Origin: Methylobacterium oryzae
GTDB lineage: Bacteria; Pseudomonadota; Alphaproteobacteria; Rhizobiales; Beijerinckiaceae
Assembly (NCBI RefSeq): GCF_021398735.1
Contig: NZ_CP090350.1
Span: forward strand, 248,001-312,000
Length of the DNA stretch: 64,000 nt
Reading direction: 5' to 3'
Below, one piece after another: positions 42,995-51,959 of the stretch. Position 1 is the stretch's first letter. Every line of letters starts with the position of its first letter. Both the position numbers and the translations under genes were made by a program. The notes beneath the pieces are model-generated. The model was not told where the DNA came from, did no database searches, and was given only the letters and a program-made list of their open reading frames with translations.

Positions 42995-43441
42995 GTGTAC
43001 CTCGTCGACACCAACGTGCTCTCGGCCGGCGCGCCGACCAAGGCCGTTCCGGCCGTCGCACTGATCGACTGGATGGACCGGAACAGCGCGGGGCTCCACC
43101 TCTCGGTCGTCACGATCGCCGAGATCGAGGACGGCATCGCGAAGAGCCGCAGGGACGGTGCCGCGCGCAAGGCCGAGCGCCTCGCGGCGTGGCTGGAGAC
43201 CTTGCTGCACCTGTACGCCGCCAAGGTCCTCCCGATCGACCTCGCCGTCGCGCGCCACATCGGCGGGTTGTCCGATCTGGCGCGCGGACAGGGGCACGCG
43301 CCCGGCTTCGCGGATCTCGCGATCGCCGCCACCGCGCGCTGCAACGGCTGGACGGTCCTGACCCGGAACGTGCGGCACTTCGCGCCGCTCGGCGTTCCCG
43401 CCTGCGATCCCTTCGTCGCGCTGCCGGCCGATGGGCGGTGA
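42995..43441 (+). CDS. PIN-domain toxin (VapC/FitB type)
   Basis: 148 residues from a GTG start. The four acidic PIN positions are present: Asp5 (VYLVDTNVLS), Glu in TIAEIEDG, Asp in FADLAIAATA and the TRNVRHF C-terminal motif. PIN toxins cleave tRNA or rRNA and stop growth when free. The start lies four bases after the antitoxin stop, and GAGG overlaps that stop, so translation is coupled. It converges on a TetR gene. Confidence 0.93.
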   Translation: MYLVDTNVLSAGAPTKAVPAVALIDWMDRNSAGLHLSVVTIAEIEDGIAKSRRDGAARKAERLAAWLETLLHLYAAKVLPIDLAVARHIGGLSDLARGQGHAPGFADLAIAATARCNGWTVLTRNVRHFAPLGVPACDPFVALPADGR

Positions 43442-43494
43442 CGGCGTCGCGCCCGTCACCGCGGGGCCGCGGCGGCGTGCCGATCGCGGCGGGA

Positions 43495-44106
43495 CTATCG
43501 GGACGGTGTGCAGAACTCGGCCGTGAGACCGGCGAAGGCCGCCCGCAGGAAGGCGTCCACGGGACGGTCGCCGCCCGCCTGGATCCAGGCCTCGATCGCC
43601 AAGCGCATCGCACCGAGCGACGCCATGGCGACGAGGCGCAGCGGGGCGCTGCGGACGGGATCCGGCCAGCGCTCGATCAGCGCGGCGTGCAGGGCCTGCT
43701 CGTGCAGGCCGTAGGCCGCCTGCTTGCGGGCCTTCAGGGTCTCGCTGGACCGCATGACGCGATCGATGCTGATGAACTCCTGGGTCCGGAAACCCGTCGA
43801 CAGCGCCAGCAGGGCGTCCCGGACGGCCTCGACCGGGACCTTGCCATCCGGCTGGGCCAGGACGGCCTTGCGTAGCGCCGCGCCGAAGCCGCGCATCTGC
43901 CACTCCAGCAGGATCTCTTCCTTTGACTTGAAGTAGTAGAAGAAGGTTCGACGCGAGATGCCGGCCGCCTCGGCGATCGCGTCCAGGGTCGTCGCCTCGT
44001 AGCCGTGCCGGCTGAACAGCCGCAGGCCGGTCTCGGCGATCCGTTCCAGTGTCTCCTGCCGTTTTCGCGCGCGCAGGCTGCCGGGCTTCGGTGGCGGGCT
44101 CCCCAT
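43495..44106 (-). CDS. TetR-family regulator
   Basis: 203 residues from the ATG at 44106 (MGSPPPKPGSLRARKRQETL); a start 51 bases earlier would lie in the TTGCAC palindrome. The HTH spans about 15-60 (RIAETGLRLFSRHGYEATTLD, ISRRTFFYYFKSK). The effector domain fits the AcrR-like type. It diverges from an exported alpha/beta hydrolase gene, its likely target. Confidence 0.9.
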   Translation of the reverse strand: MGSPPPKPGSLRARKRQETLERIAETGLRLFSRHGYEATTLDAIAEAAGISRRTFFYYFKSKEEILLEWQMRGFGAALRKAVLAQPDGKVPVEAVRDALLALSTGFRTQEFISIDRVMRSSETLKARKQAAYGLHEQALHAALIERWPDPVRSAPLRLVAMASLGAMRLAIEAWIQAGGDRPVDAFLRAAFAGLTAEFCTPSR

Positions 44107-44142
44107 GCCGGCGTTGTGACATGCGATTCCGCACTTGCAAAG

Positions 44143-44157
44143 TTGCACGCGGTGCAA
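44143..44157. promoter_or_regulatory. TetR operator TTGCAC-GCG-GTGCAA
   Basis: TTGCAC (44143-44148) and GTGCAA (44152-44157) are exact complements around GCG. An outer pair, CGCACT (44130-44135) and AGTGCG (44174-44179), flanks them. The AT-rich TATATTTTTACA that follows is the best promoter candidate of the gap, so a bound TetR dimer would cover it. Confidence 0.65.
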
Positions 44158-44398
44158 TTATATTTTTACACCGAGTGCGATTTTGATGCGCGGTCTCGGG
44201 ACGCGGTGCGGAGTCCGGTCGGGCGCCCGCCCCTTCCTGCCGATATCGGCAGCCTCGTTCGCCGTCGGGGCCTCCGTCGGCGAACGGAATTCGGTTGGCG
44301 CGCGCCGGGGGCGAGGGCGCGTCGTGATCGGGCTGCGGCCGGCGATGCGCGGCTCTGCGAACCCTCCTGGCTCCCCTCCTCTCGCGAAAGCCTTCCCC

Positions 44399-45484
44399 AT
44401 GCTCGAGTCTTCCGGTCCGACAGCGGCACGGCCATTGCCCAACCGTCGGCAGGTCGGCGCCATGCTGCTGGGAACCCTGGCCGCGGGTGTGACGCGGCCG
44501 GCCGCGGCGGAGCCCGTCGTCGAGGACGTCCGGATCGTCGACTTCGACTGGGTCGACGGCGCGCGCCAGCGACCGGTGCCGGTACGCCTGTACTGGCCGA
44601 ACACGTCGTCGCTCCGGCGCCGCGTCCCGCTGGTCGTGTTCTCGCACGGTCTCGGACAGTCCCGGACCGGCTACAGCTATCTCGGTCGGCACTGGTCGTC
44701 CCACGGGATCGCGAGCCTGCACCTGCAGCACGTCGGCAGCGACAGCTCCGTCTGGACCGGCAATCCCCTGGCCCTGCTCGACCGGATCGAGCGGGCGGCG
44801 CAGGAACGGGAGGCGATCGCCCGGGCGCGCGACCTGCGCTTCGCCCTGGACCGCCTCCTCGTTCAGGACGGGGGCGCCTTCGGAGACCGGATCGACCCGC
44901 GCCGGATCGTGGCGGCCGGCCATTCCTACGGCGCCAACACGACTCTGATCGCCGCGGGTGCGCGCGTCGTCCGCGACGGGCACGCCCTTCAGGCGCGGGA
45001 TCCGCGAATCGCGGCCGGGATCGTGATCTCGGCGCCGCCCTTCTACGGCGAGCGCGACCTGCGGGCGGTCCTGGGCGCCGTCGAGATCCCGACCCTGCAC
45101 GTGACGGCGACCGAGGATGTCATCCAGCTGCCCGGTCGCACCTCGCCGTTCAGCGACCGCCTCGCCGTGTACGAGGCGATCGCGACGCCCCGGAAGTCCT
45201 TGGCGGTCTTCCAGGGCGGCTCGCACAGCATCTTCACCGACCGTCCCCTCACGGGCGGTCTGAACCTGAACCCGCAGGTCAAGGCGGCGACCGCCGCCGG
45301 GACGCTGGCCTTTCTCGACCTCGCCTTCCGCGGCGATCCGGAGCCGCTGCGCGCGTGGTCCTCGACCTGGCGACCAATCCTCGCCGTCGCGCCCGCGGGC
45401 TACGCGGGCGCGTCGCTGGCGCAACCCGCGATAGCGACCCGCGGAAAGGACCGGACGCGCGCCCAGCCCGTGGAGCCGCTCTGA
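44399..45484 (+). CDS. Exported alpha/beta hydrolase
   Basis: 361 residues. A signal (NRRQVGAMLLGTLAAGVTRPAAA) precedes an alpha/beta-hydrolase fold: oxyanion region VVFSHGLGQSRTGYSYL, nucleophile Ser176 in AAGHSYGANT, and a late His in FQGGSHSIFTD. It resembles lipase/dienelactone-hydrolase-like proteins with PAF-acetylhydrolase-type spacing. The substrate is unknown. The open frame reaches further upstream but that part has no protein-like character. It is probably controlled by the divergent TetR protein. Confidence 0.87.
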   Translation: MLESSGPTAARPLPNRRQVGAMLLGTLAAGVTRPAAAEPVVEDVRIVDFDWVDGARQRPVPVRLYWPNTSSLRRRVPLVVFSHGLGQSRTGYSYLGRHWSSHGIASLHLQHVGSDSSVWTGNPLALLDRIERAAQEREAIARARDLRFALDRLLVQDGGAFGDRIDPRRIVAAGHSYGANTTLIAAGARVVRDGHALQARDPRIAAGIVISAPPFYGERDLRAVLGAVEIPTLHVTATEDVIQLPGRTSPFSDRLAVYEAIATPRKSLAVFQGGSHSIFTDRPLTGGLNLNPQVKAATAAGTLAFLDLAFRGDPEPLRAWSSTWRPILAVAPAGYAGASLAQPAIATRGKDRTRAQPVEPL

Positions 45485-45569
45485 CGGGCCGCTCGTCGCG
45501 CCTCCTGGCAGCTGAGGTCAGGAGCCCGGCCTCCTCCGCGAGGTCGGTGCACGGGGTCGGCGCCTCGGG

Positions 45570-46133
45570 TCAGGTCGCTTCGCGCGCCGTCAGGGTGCGG
45601 TCGACCAGCTCGAGGATCCGTTCCCGGTCCAGCGCGGTCCCGAACAGAATCCGGTAGAGGATCGGCGAGACGACCCCGTCCAGCACCGCCTCGGGGTCCG
45701 GGAAGGCCTCGCCGCGGGCCACGGCCCGATCCGCGATGATCGCGATCTGATCGCGGGTGAAGCTGCAGCATCGCTGGGCACAGTTCGCGTCCGCCGCCGC
45801 CAGGACGTCCCGGATCATCTCCCGCCCCGGCGCGGACGACATCTCGTCCGCGTACTGCTCCGCCCACGCCTCGAGATCGGTCCGGCCGCTCCCGGTATCG
45901 GCCGGCTCGCCGTCGGGACGGAGCCGCTCGACCGCGACATCGGCCAAGAGCTCGGCGAGCGTGCCCCACCGGCGGTAGATCGTCGACGGCGTCACGCCGG
46001 CCGCGGCGGCCACCAGGGGCACCGTGATCTCCGAACGGTCCGTCGTGGTCAGGAGCGCGCGCACGGCCGCCTGAACCGAGGTCTGCACCCGCGCGCTGCG
46101 GCCGCCCGGACGCGGCCCTTGCCTCGTCGTCAT
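45570..46133 (-). CDS. TetR-family regulator of the divergent MFS transporter
   Basis: 187 residues from ATG 46133 (MTTRQGPRPGGRS); the ATG at 46160 is inside the operator. The HTH is VPLVAAAAGVTPSTIYRRWGTLAEL and the C-terminal domain is of the TetR_C_16-like type (YADEMSSAPGREMIRDVLAAAD). A pair of adjacent cysteines (QRCCSF) at about 117 could be a redox or metal switch. It diverges from an MFS exporter with a 15-bp perfect inverted repeat between the genes. Confidence 0.92.
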   Translation of the reverse strand: MTTRQGPRPGGRSARVQTSVQAAVRALLTTTDRSEITVPLVAAAAGVTPSTIYRRWGTLAELLADVAVERLRPDGEPADTGSGRTDLEAWAEQYADEMSSAPGREMIRDVLAAADANCAQRCCSFTRDQIAIIADRAVARGEAFPDPEAVLDGVVSPILYRILFGTALDRERILELVDRTLTAREAT

Positions 46134-46153
46134 CCTGCACTCTGCCATCTGGG

Positions 46154-46188
46154 GCACCACAAACGCAAAGATATTGCGTTTGTGGTGC
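46154..46188. promoter_or_regulatory. 15-bp perfect inverted repeat, TetR operator
   Basis: GCACCACAAACGCAA (46154-46168) and its exact complement (46174-46188) flank AGATA. A further half-site CAAACGCAA lies at 46204-46212, 24 bases before the MFS start codon. This is the clearest operator in the window and should bind the adjacent TetR protein on both promoters. Confidence 0.88.
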
Positions 46189-46235
46189 GGAGGGCCTACG
46201 CATCAAACGCAACGGATTAGCCTTTAGGTTCGCCA

Positions 46236-47441
46236 ATGACCAGGGACCGCAAGCTGAAAGTTGTGGCTGTCGCGGGCAGCGGCACGCTGTTCTTCCACGC
46301 GGCGGTGCTCGGCACCTTCCTCGCCGCGTCCGCCGCTCCGACGCCGCTGTACCGGTTCTACCAGGAGACCTACGCGCTCTCCCCCGTGCTCACGACCGCG
46401 GTGTTCGCCGTCTACGCGCTGGCGCTCCTCAAGGCGCTCCTCGTCGCCGGGTCGATCTCGGACCATCTGGGCCGACGGCCGGTGATCTTCGGCGCGCTGC
46501 TCCTCGAGCTGGTGGCGATGGCCCTGTTCACGACGGCCAGCGGGGCGTGGGGACTCATCGCGGCGCGCTTCGTCCAGGGCGTGGCGACCGGCATCGCGGC
46601 GAGTTCGCTGGGCGCCGCGCTCGTCGACGTCGACCGGGCGCGGGCCCAGCTCGTGAACGCGATCATGCCGCTGATTGGGATGGCGGCGGGCGCGCTCGGG
46701 ACCAGCGCCCTCGTGCAGTACGGCCCGCACCCCCTCCACCTCGTCTACGCGATCCTGGGCGCGGTGTTCGCCGCGCAGGCCGCTCTCCTCTGGCTCACGC
46801 CCGAGACCGGCGAGCGCCGCGCGGGCGCCCTGCGGGCCCTGAGGCCGCGCGTCGTGGTTCCGCCACAGGCCAGGCGGCCGCTGGCCGCGATCACGCCGAC
46901 CAACATCGCGACCTGGATGCTCGGTGGCTTCTACCTCTCCATCGTTCCCTCGCTGGTCGTCGCCGCGACGGGCAGCCGGACCCCGTTGACGAGCGGCGTC
47001 ATGGTCGCGGCCCTGATGGTCGCCGGCGCCTTCGCGGTCCTCCAGCGGCGCGGCCGGGACGCCGCGGCCAACCTGACGATCGGGACGCTCGCCATGACCG
47101 CCGGTCTCGTCATCGTGCTCGCCGGCATGCACGGCGGGAGCGTGCCGGTCCTGATCGGCGGGACCCTGGTCGGCGGGGCCGGCTTCGGGACGAGCTTCCT
47201 CGGCGCCCTCGGCACGATCGTCCCGCTGGCGAAGCCGAGCGAGCGGGCGGAGCTCCTCGCGAGCTACTACGTCGAGAGCTACCTGGCGTTCAGCCTCCCG
47301 GTGATCTGTGCCGGGTATCTCGTGCGCCGGATCGGCTACGTGACGACCGCCGACCTCTACGCGGCCGCGATCCTCGCCATGAGCGCGGCCGGGTTCCTGG
47401 CGCGGCGGGCGCTGACGTCGCGACGCGTCTCGCCCGGCTGA
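46236..47441 (+). CDS. MFS transporter, drug-efflux type
   Basis: 401 residues, twelve helices. AAPTPLYRFYQETYALSPVL in helix 1 to 2 and LLVAGSISDHLGRRPVIFGALLLE with the DxxGRR loop place it in the drug:H+ antiporter-like MFS proteins of the YbjJ/CynX-like kind. It is repressed by the divergent TetR protein, the standard design for a substrate-induced exporter. The exported compound is unknown. Confidence 0.92.
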   Translation: MTRDRKLKVVAVAGSGTLFFHAAVLGTFLAASAAPTPLYRFYQETYALSPVLTTAVFAVYALALLKALLVAGSISDHLGRRPVIFGALLLELVAMALFTTASGAWGLIAARFVQGVATGIAASSLGAALVDVDRARAQLVNAIMPLIGMAAGALGTSALVQYGPHPLHLVYAILGAVFAAQAALLWLTPETGERRAGALRALRPRVVVPPQARRPLAAITPTNIATWMLGGFYLSIVPSLVVAATGSRTPLTSGVMVAALMVAGAFAVLQRRGRDAAANLTIGTLAMTAGLVIVLAGMHGGSVPVLIGGTLVGGAGFGTSFLGALGTIVPLAKPSERAELLASYYVESYLAFSLPVICAGYLVRRIGYVTTADLYAAAILAMSAAGFLARRALTSRRVSPG

Positions 47442-47593
47442 CGTACCCTGCCTGCGGCGCTCCGGTCGGGTCCGCGTCCCGGAAGGGCACCGAAGCCGGC
47501 CGCCGGGGGCCGACAGCCCTCGCGCGATCGCGCCGCCAATAGCCGTCGTGCCGGGCGGGGCGATCCCGGCGTGACCGTCCCGGCCCGGCCGCG

Positions 47594-47607
47594 TTGACCC
47601 GGATCAA
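47594..47607. promoter_or_regulatory. Fnr/FixK-type site before the epoxide hydrolase
   Basis: TTGAC-CCGG-ATCAA fits the Fnr/FixK pattern TTGAY-N4-RTCAA at every defined position. TATCGG at 47631-47636 is a possible -10 element; a transcript starting near 47643 would put the site at about -42, the class II activator position. Confidence 0.6.
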
Positions 47608-47671
47608 CGTCGCGCGAACGGGACGGCCGGTATCGGCACGCTCCCGGGACGCGGAGCCGAGCGGAGGCATC

Positions 47672-48802
47672 ATGCGAGACTTCACCGTCGCCTGGGACGC
47701 GAACCGGCTGGCCTGGGTGCGGGAGCGCGTGCGGGCCTACCGCCTGCCGCGCCTGCCGACGGGAGCCGGCTGGCGCTACGGCTGCGATCCGGCCGTCCTG
47801 GCCGACCTGTGCGCCCACTGGCTCGACGGCTTCGACGAGGCCGCGGCCGCGGCCGCGCTCAACCGCTTCCCGCAGATCCTGGCCCGCGTCGAGGATCTCG
47901 ACCTGCACGCCGTCCACGTCGTCGGCGAGGCGGAAGGCCGGCGCCCGCTGCTGCTGATCCATGGCTGGCCGGGTTCGATCTACGAGTTCTGGTCGGTGAT
48001 CGAGCTCCTGGCCTTCCCGTCGCGCCACGGCGGGCGGACGGAGGACGCGTTCGACTTGGTGATCCCGGCGCTGCCCGGCTTCGGCTTCTCGGGCAAACCC
48101 GCCGCGCCGATCGGCGCGCGCACCGCGGCGCGGCTGTTCGACCGCCTGATGCGCGAGCAACTGGGCTACCCGCGCTACCGGGTGCAGGGCGGCGACTGGG
48201 GTGCCGGTGTCGCGGCCTGGCTCGGTCTCGACCACGCCGCGTCGCTGGAGGCGATCCACCTGAACTACCTGCTGGTGCAGCCCGATGCCGAGCCGGAGAG
48301 CGCCGCGGAGCGGGCTTGGCAGAAGCAGGCCGGAGCCACCCAGCAGGCGCTCGGGGCCTACGCGCAGCTGCAGGGCACCAGGCCGCTCTCGCTCGGCTAC
48401 GCCATGGCGGACGAGCCGGTGGCGCAGCTGGCGTGGCTGGTCGAGCGCTTCCACGACTGGGCCGACCTGCGGGAGCGGCCCTTCGCGCAGGTCTTCACGA
48501 ACGATCAGCTCCTGACCAACGCCCTGCTCTACATCCTCACCGATTCCTTCGCGACGGCGACGTGGTTCTACGCCGGCGCGCAGCAGGAGGGTGTGCGCCG
48601 GATGCCGCCGGGGCGGCGCGTCACGGTGCCGACGGCCTTCGCGGCCTACCCGGATCCGCGCACGCCCGCGCCGCCGCGAGAGTGGCTGGAGCGCGGCTAC
48701 GCGGTCTCGCGCTGGCAGACGATGCCCCGCGGCGGCCATTTCGCCGCCATGGAGGCGCCGGACCTGTTCGTCCGGGACCTGCGGGACTGGGGCCGCGGCT
48801 GA
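47672..48802 (+). CDS. Epoxide hydrolase-family alpha/beta hydrolase
   Basis: 376 residues. The EHN domain (residues 1-110) precedes an alpha/beta-hydrolase core: oxyanion motif LLIHGWPGSIYEFW, nucleophile Asp175 in QGGDWGAGVAAWLG and catalytic His356 in MPRGGHFAAMEAPDL. It opens epoxides with water in two steps through an ester on Asp. A GCGGAGG ribosome-binding site stands before the ATG, and a Fnr/FixK-like site lies 65 bases upstream, so low-oxygen control is possible. It is monocistronic. Confidence 0.93.
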   Translation: MRDFTVAWDANRLAWVRERVRAYRLPRLPTGAGWRYGCDPAVLADLCAHWLDGFDEAAAAAALNRFPQILARVEDLDLHAVHVVGEAEGRRPLLLIHGWPGSIYEFWSVIELLAFPSRHGGRTEDAFDLVIPALPGFGFSGKPAAPIGARTAARLFDRLMREQLGYPRYRVQGGDWGAGVAAWLGLDHAASLEAIHLNYLLVQPDAEPESAAERAWQKQAGATQQALGAYAQLQGTRPLSLGYAMADEPVAQLAWLVERFHDWADLRERPFAQVFTNDQLLTNALLYILTDSFATATWFYAGAQQEGVRRMPPGRRVTVPTAFAAYPDPRTPAPPREWLERGYAVSRWQTMPRGGHFAAMEAPDLFVRDLRDWGRG

Positions 48803-48860
48803 CGGCGTCGTCCCGCCGCATCGCGGACTCGGCCGGACCCGGCGGCACGAACCGGATCCT

Positions 48861-49772
48861 CTAGATCAGCGCGTAGCCCGCCCCGTCCCGCTCGATCCGC
48901 CCGCGGGCGGCGAGGTGCATCCCGGTCACGCTCAGGCCCTCCGCCGCCGCGCGGTCGAGGATGCGCCGGCGGGTCGCGATCGCCTCCGCCGGATCCGTGT
49001 CCCAGATGACGGTCCAGTCCGGGTGCGGCATCTGCAGGAGCCGCGAGTGGATGACGTCGCCCCAGATCAGCAACCGGTCCACGCCGTCCGCGATCAGCAC
49101 GCCCATGTGACCCGGCGTATGGCCGGGGAGCGGCATCGCGTGGATGCCGGGGGCGAGCTCGGCCTCGCCCGAGAGGCGGCGGATCCGATCGGGGTAGGCG
49201 GCGAGCACGGCCTGCGCCGTCTCGAACATCGGCCGCAGGGCGTCGGGCGCGGCGGCCCGCGCTCCCGCATCCGACCAGTAGGCGACCTCGCGCTCCTGCA
49301 CCACGAGCTCGGCGTTCGCGAACCGCGCCAGGCGGCCCGGCGTCAGGAGACCGCCCACGTGGTCGGCGTGGAGATGGCTCAGCCAGATGGTCTCGACCTG
49401 GTCGGGCCGCACGCCCTCCGCCGCCAGCGCGGCGGTCACCCGGTTGAAGTCCGGTCCGAAGACCGTTCCGCAGCCCGCGTCGAGCAGCCAGTGGCGCGCG
49501 CCGCGCCGGATCAGGAAGGCGTTGACCGGCTCCGGCGACGGACCCTCCCCGGAAAGACCGGCCCCCGTCAACAGACCCCGTCCGGCCGGGCTCTCGGCCG
49601 CGGGCATCATGCGCGGCTCCAGCGGAAACAGCCCGTCGCGCAGGGGCGTCACGGTGAAGGCGCCGACCCGGTGGGGCGCGGGTCCGGGCGCGGCCGCGCC
49701 GGGGCGGTGCAGGCCGAGCGGCAGCAGGGCGGAGGCGGCGAGCAGGCTGCGGCGGGACAGGTGAGAGGCCAT
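48861..49772 (-). CDS. Exported metallo-beta-lactamase-fold hydrolase
   Basis: 303 residues from the ATG at 49772 (MASHLSRRSLLAASALLPL). The twin-arginine-like signal ends near GAAAP. Zinc-binding motifs are HLHADHVGG, GHTPGHMG and WGDVIHS. It belongs to the group of lactonase or hydrolase MBL proteins related to quorum-quenching AHL lactonases; the sequence does not fix the substrate. It diverges from a sensor-kinase gene with 178 bases between the starts, so the two-component pair may control it. Confidence 0.9.
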   Translation of the reverse strand: MASHLSRRSLLAASALLPLGLHRPGAAAPGPAPHRVGAFTVTPLRDGLFPLEPRMMPAAESPAGRGLLTGAGLSGEGPSPEPVNAFLIRRGARHWLLDAGCGTVFGPDFNRVTAALAAEGVRPDQVETIWLSHLHADHVGGLLTPGRLARFANAELVVQEREVAYWSDAGARAAAPDALRPMFETAQAVLAAYPDRIRRLSGEAELAPGIHAMPLPGHTPGHMGVLIADGVDRLLIWGDVIHSRLLQMPHPDWTVIWDTDPAEAIATRRRILDRAAAEGLSVTGMHLAARGRIERDGAGYALI

Positions 49773-49950
49773 GGCGGGCTCCGCGGGAGACGAAACGCCG
49801 CCATCCTGCGAGGCGTGCGGGGCGCGGGCCAGGGACGTCCTCCCGCGCACGGCCGGGCATTCTTCCCGCGCTGCGTCGGCGCGGCTTGCGCGCCGGGCCC
49901 TTCCCGGTGCCAGATCGGCACGTCGCTTCGAGCCCGGCCGTTTCGCCCCC

Positions 49951-51291
49951 ATGAGCCTGCCCGCGCATCTCGGCCTACGCCTCCTCGTGGTCGCCCTCCT
50001 GTGCCTGGCCGGAGCGGTCGCCTGGACCGGCTTCGCGGCCCAGGCGAGCCTGCAGCGGGAGGCCGCGACCTCGGCGGAGCGGATCGCCGCGCAGCTTGCG
50101 CGTCAGCCGGGGCTCGGCAGCGCCGGTCCGGTCGCGATGCCCGCCGCGCCGCCGCAGCCCGCACCGGCCCTCCTCACCATCCTCCCGGGGATCTGCGCCG
50201 ACATCCAGCTCGGCGTCGAGTTGCCGCGGCGCGTCTGCGGCGACTGGGATGGCCTCGATGCCGCCCCCGCGTGGTTCCGGGAGGCGGTTACGGGGGACGC
50301 CGCGGCCGCGCCGACGATCCGCGCGATCGTCTTCCGCGAGCGCACGATCGGCAGCGTCACCGCCTGGCCCGATCCGACCGCTGCGGCGGCCCGCGTCTGG
50401 CAGCGGGTGCGTCTCGCGGGCGGGCTCGCGCTCGCTCTGACGGCGGCGACACTGCTCCTCAACTGGCTCGCGGTCACGCGCCTCGTCGCGCCCGCCGGGC
50501 AGATCGTGCGCGGGCTGGCGAGGCTCGACGCGGCCCGGACCCGGTCGCCGCTGCCGCGCTTCGCCGCCGCCGAGTTCGACCGGATCGCACGCGCCTGCGA
50601 TGACCTCGCCGACCGGCTCGCCCGCGCGGAGGCCGCGCGCGCGGAGCTGATGCAGCGGCTCGTCACGGTGCAGGAAGAGGAGCGGCAGGCGCTCGCGCGG
50701 GACCTGCACGACGCCTTCGGCCAGTGCCTCGCCGCCGCGGGCGCCCGGGCGGCCGCGATCGAACTCGCCGCGCCCGACGACCGCGAGGATCTGCGCGCGG
50801 ACGCGCGCGGCATCGAGGCCGTCCTCGCCACCATGCGGGAGAGCCTGCGCGGGGCTCTGGCACGCCTCGAACTGCCCGACCTCGCCGAGACCGGGCTGGA
50901 GGACGCGCTGCGGGGCCTCGTGGCGGATTGGCGGGCGCAGCTCAGGTCCGGCCCGGCCCTCCATCTCGACGTGGCCGGCGACCTCGCCGACATGCCCGTG
51001 ACCGTGTCGGCGAGCCTCTACCGCATCGCGCAGGAGCTCCTGACCAACGCCCTCCGCCACGGGCGTCCGAGCCGGATCTTCCTGCGGGTCGTCCGGACGG
51101 AGACCGGAACGCGGGCGGTGACGCTCACGCTGGACGACGACGGCAAGGGCGATGTCTCGCGCACGGCCTCCGGCACCGGCCGCGGCCTCGTCGGCATCCG
51201 CGCGCGGCTCGCCGCCCTCGGCGGCAGCTTCACGCTGACCGGCACCGGCAGCGGGATCCGCGCCTGCGCGACCGTCCCGACCGCGGTCTGA
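49951..51291 (+). CDS. NarX/UhpB-type sensor histidine kinase
   Basis: 446 residues. TM1 near 9-29 and TM2 near 155-178 frame a periplasmic domain that carries two cysteines (GICADIQ and RRVCGDWD), which could bind a ligand or disulfide. A HAMP-like linker follows, then the HisKA_3 domain with His253 (ALARDLHDAFGQCLAAA) and the ATPase domain (ELLTNALRHGRPSRIFL, GRGLVGIRARLAALGG). It phosphorylates the LuxR-type response regulator encoded nine bases downstream. Confidence 0.93.
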   Translation: MSLPAHLGLRLLVVALLCLAGAVAWTGFAAQASLQREAATSAERIAAQLARQPGLGSAGPVAMPAAPPQPAPALLTILPGICADIQLGVELPRRVCGDWDGLDAAPAWFREAVTGDAAAAPTIRAIVFRERTIGSVTAWPDPTAAAARVWQRVRLAGGLALALTAATLLLNWLAVTRLVAPAGQIVRGLARLDAARTRSPLPRFAAAEFDRIARACDDLADRLARAEAARAELMQRLVTVQEEERQALARDLHDAFGQCLAAAGARAAAIELAAPDDREDLRADARGIEAVLATMRESLRGALARLELPDLAETGLEDALRGLVADWRAQLRSGPALHLDVAGDLADMPVTVSASLYRIAQELLTNALRHGRPSRIFLRVVRTETGTRAVTLTLDDDGKGDVSRTASGTGRGLVGIRARLAALGGSFTLTGTGSGIRACATVPTAV

Positions 51292-51299
51292 GGCGTCTC

Positions 51300-51959
51300 A
51301 TGCCCACGTCCATCCTGCTCGTCGACGACCATCCGGTGGTGCGCGAGGGCTATCGCCGCCTGATCGAGCGACAGCCGGGACTCGTCGTGACGGCGGAGGC
51401 GGCGAGCGCGGCGGAGGCCTACCGCCAGTACAAGGCGCACGGGCCGGATCTCGTGATCCTCGACCTGTCGCTCCCGGGGCCGAGCGGCATCGAGGCCATC
51501 CGGCACATCCGCCAGTGGGACGGGGCGGCCCGCATCCTGGTCTTCAGCATGCGCACCGGAGCCGTCGTCGCGCGCCGAGCCTTCGCCGCGGGGGCGTGCG
51601 GCTACGTCACCAAGGCGAGCCCGCCGCGCGCGTTGCTGGCGGCGGTGGCGGCCGTGCTGCGCGGCGAGCGGGCGATGAGCGCCGACATCGCCCACGCCAT
51701 CGCCCAGGACGAGGTGGCGGGCGGGCGCTCGGCCGTCGACGCGCTGAGCCCGCGGGAAGTCGAGATCCTGAGCCTGACCGCGGGGGGGATGACGGCGCAG
51801 GCCGTGGCCGAGGCCCTCTGCTTGAGCCTGAAGACGGTGCACAACAACCTGTCCGGGATCCGCGCCAAGCTCGGTGCCCGAACGGATGCACACCTCGTCT
51901 GGATCGCCGTGGGCGCCGGGCTCGTGTGCCCGCCCGAAGAGCTGGCCGGCAGGGCGTGA
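51300..51959 (+). CDS. NarL/LuxR-type response regulator
   Basis: 219 residues. Receiver domain 1-120 with Asp9/Asp10 pocket, acceptor Asp55 (LVILDLSLPGPSG) and Lys in YVTKAS; a LuxR-type HTH ends the protein (LSPREVEILSLTAGGMTAQA, then LSLKTVHNNLSGIRAKL). It is the partner of the kinase encoded upstream, from which it is separated by eight bases. The divergent MBL-fold gene is a plausible target. Confidence 0.94.
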   Translation: MPTSILLVDDHPVVREGYRRLIERQPGLVVTAEAASAAEAYRQYKAHGPDLVILDLSLPGPSGIEAIRHIRQWDGAARILVFSMRTGAVVARRAFAAGACGYVTKASPPRALLAAVAAVLRGERAMSADIAHAIAQDEVAGGRSAVDALSPREVEILSLTAGGMTAQAVAEALCLSLKTVHNNLSGIRAKLGARTDAHLVWIAVGAGLVCPPEELAGRA

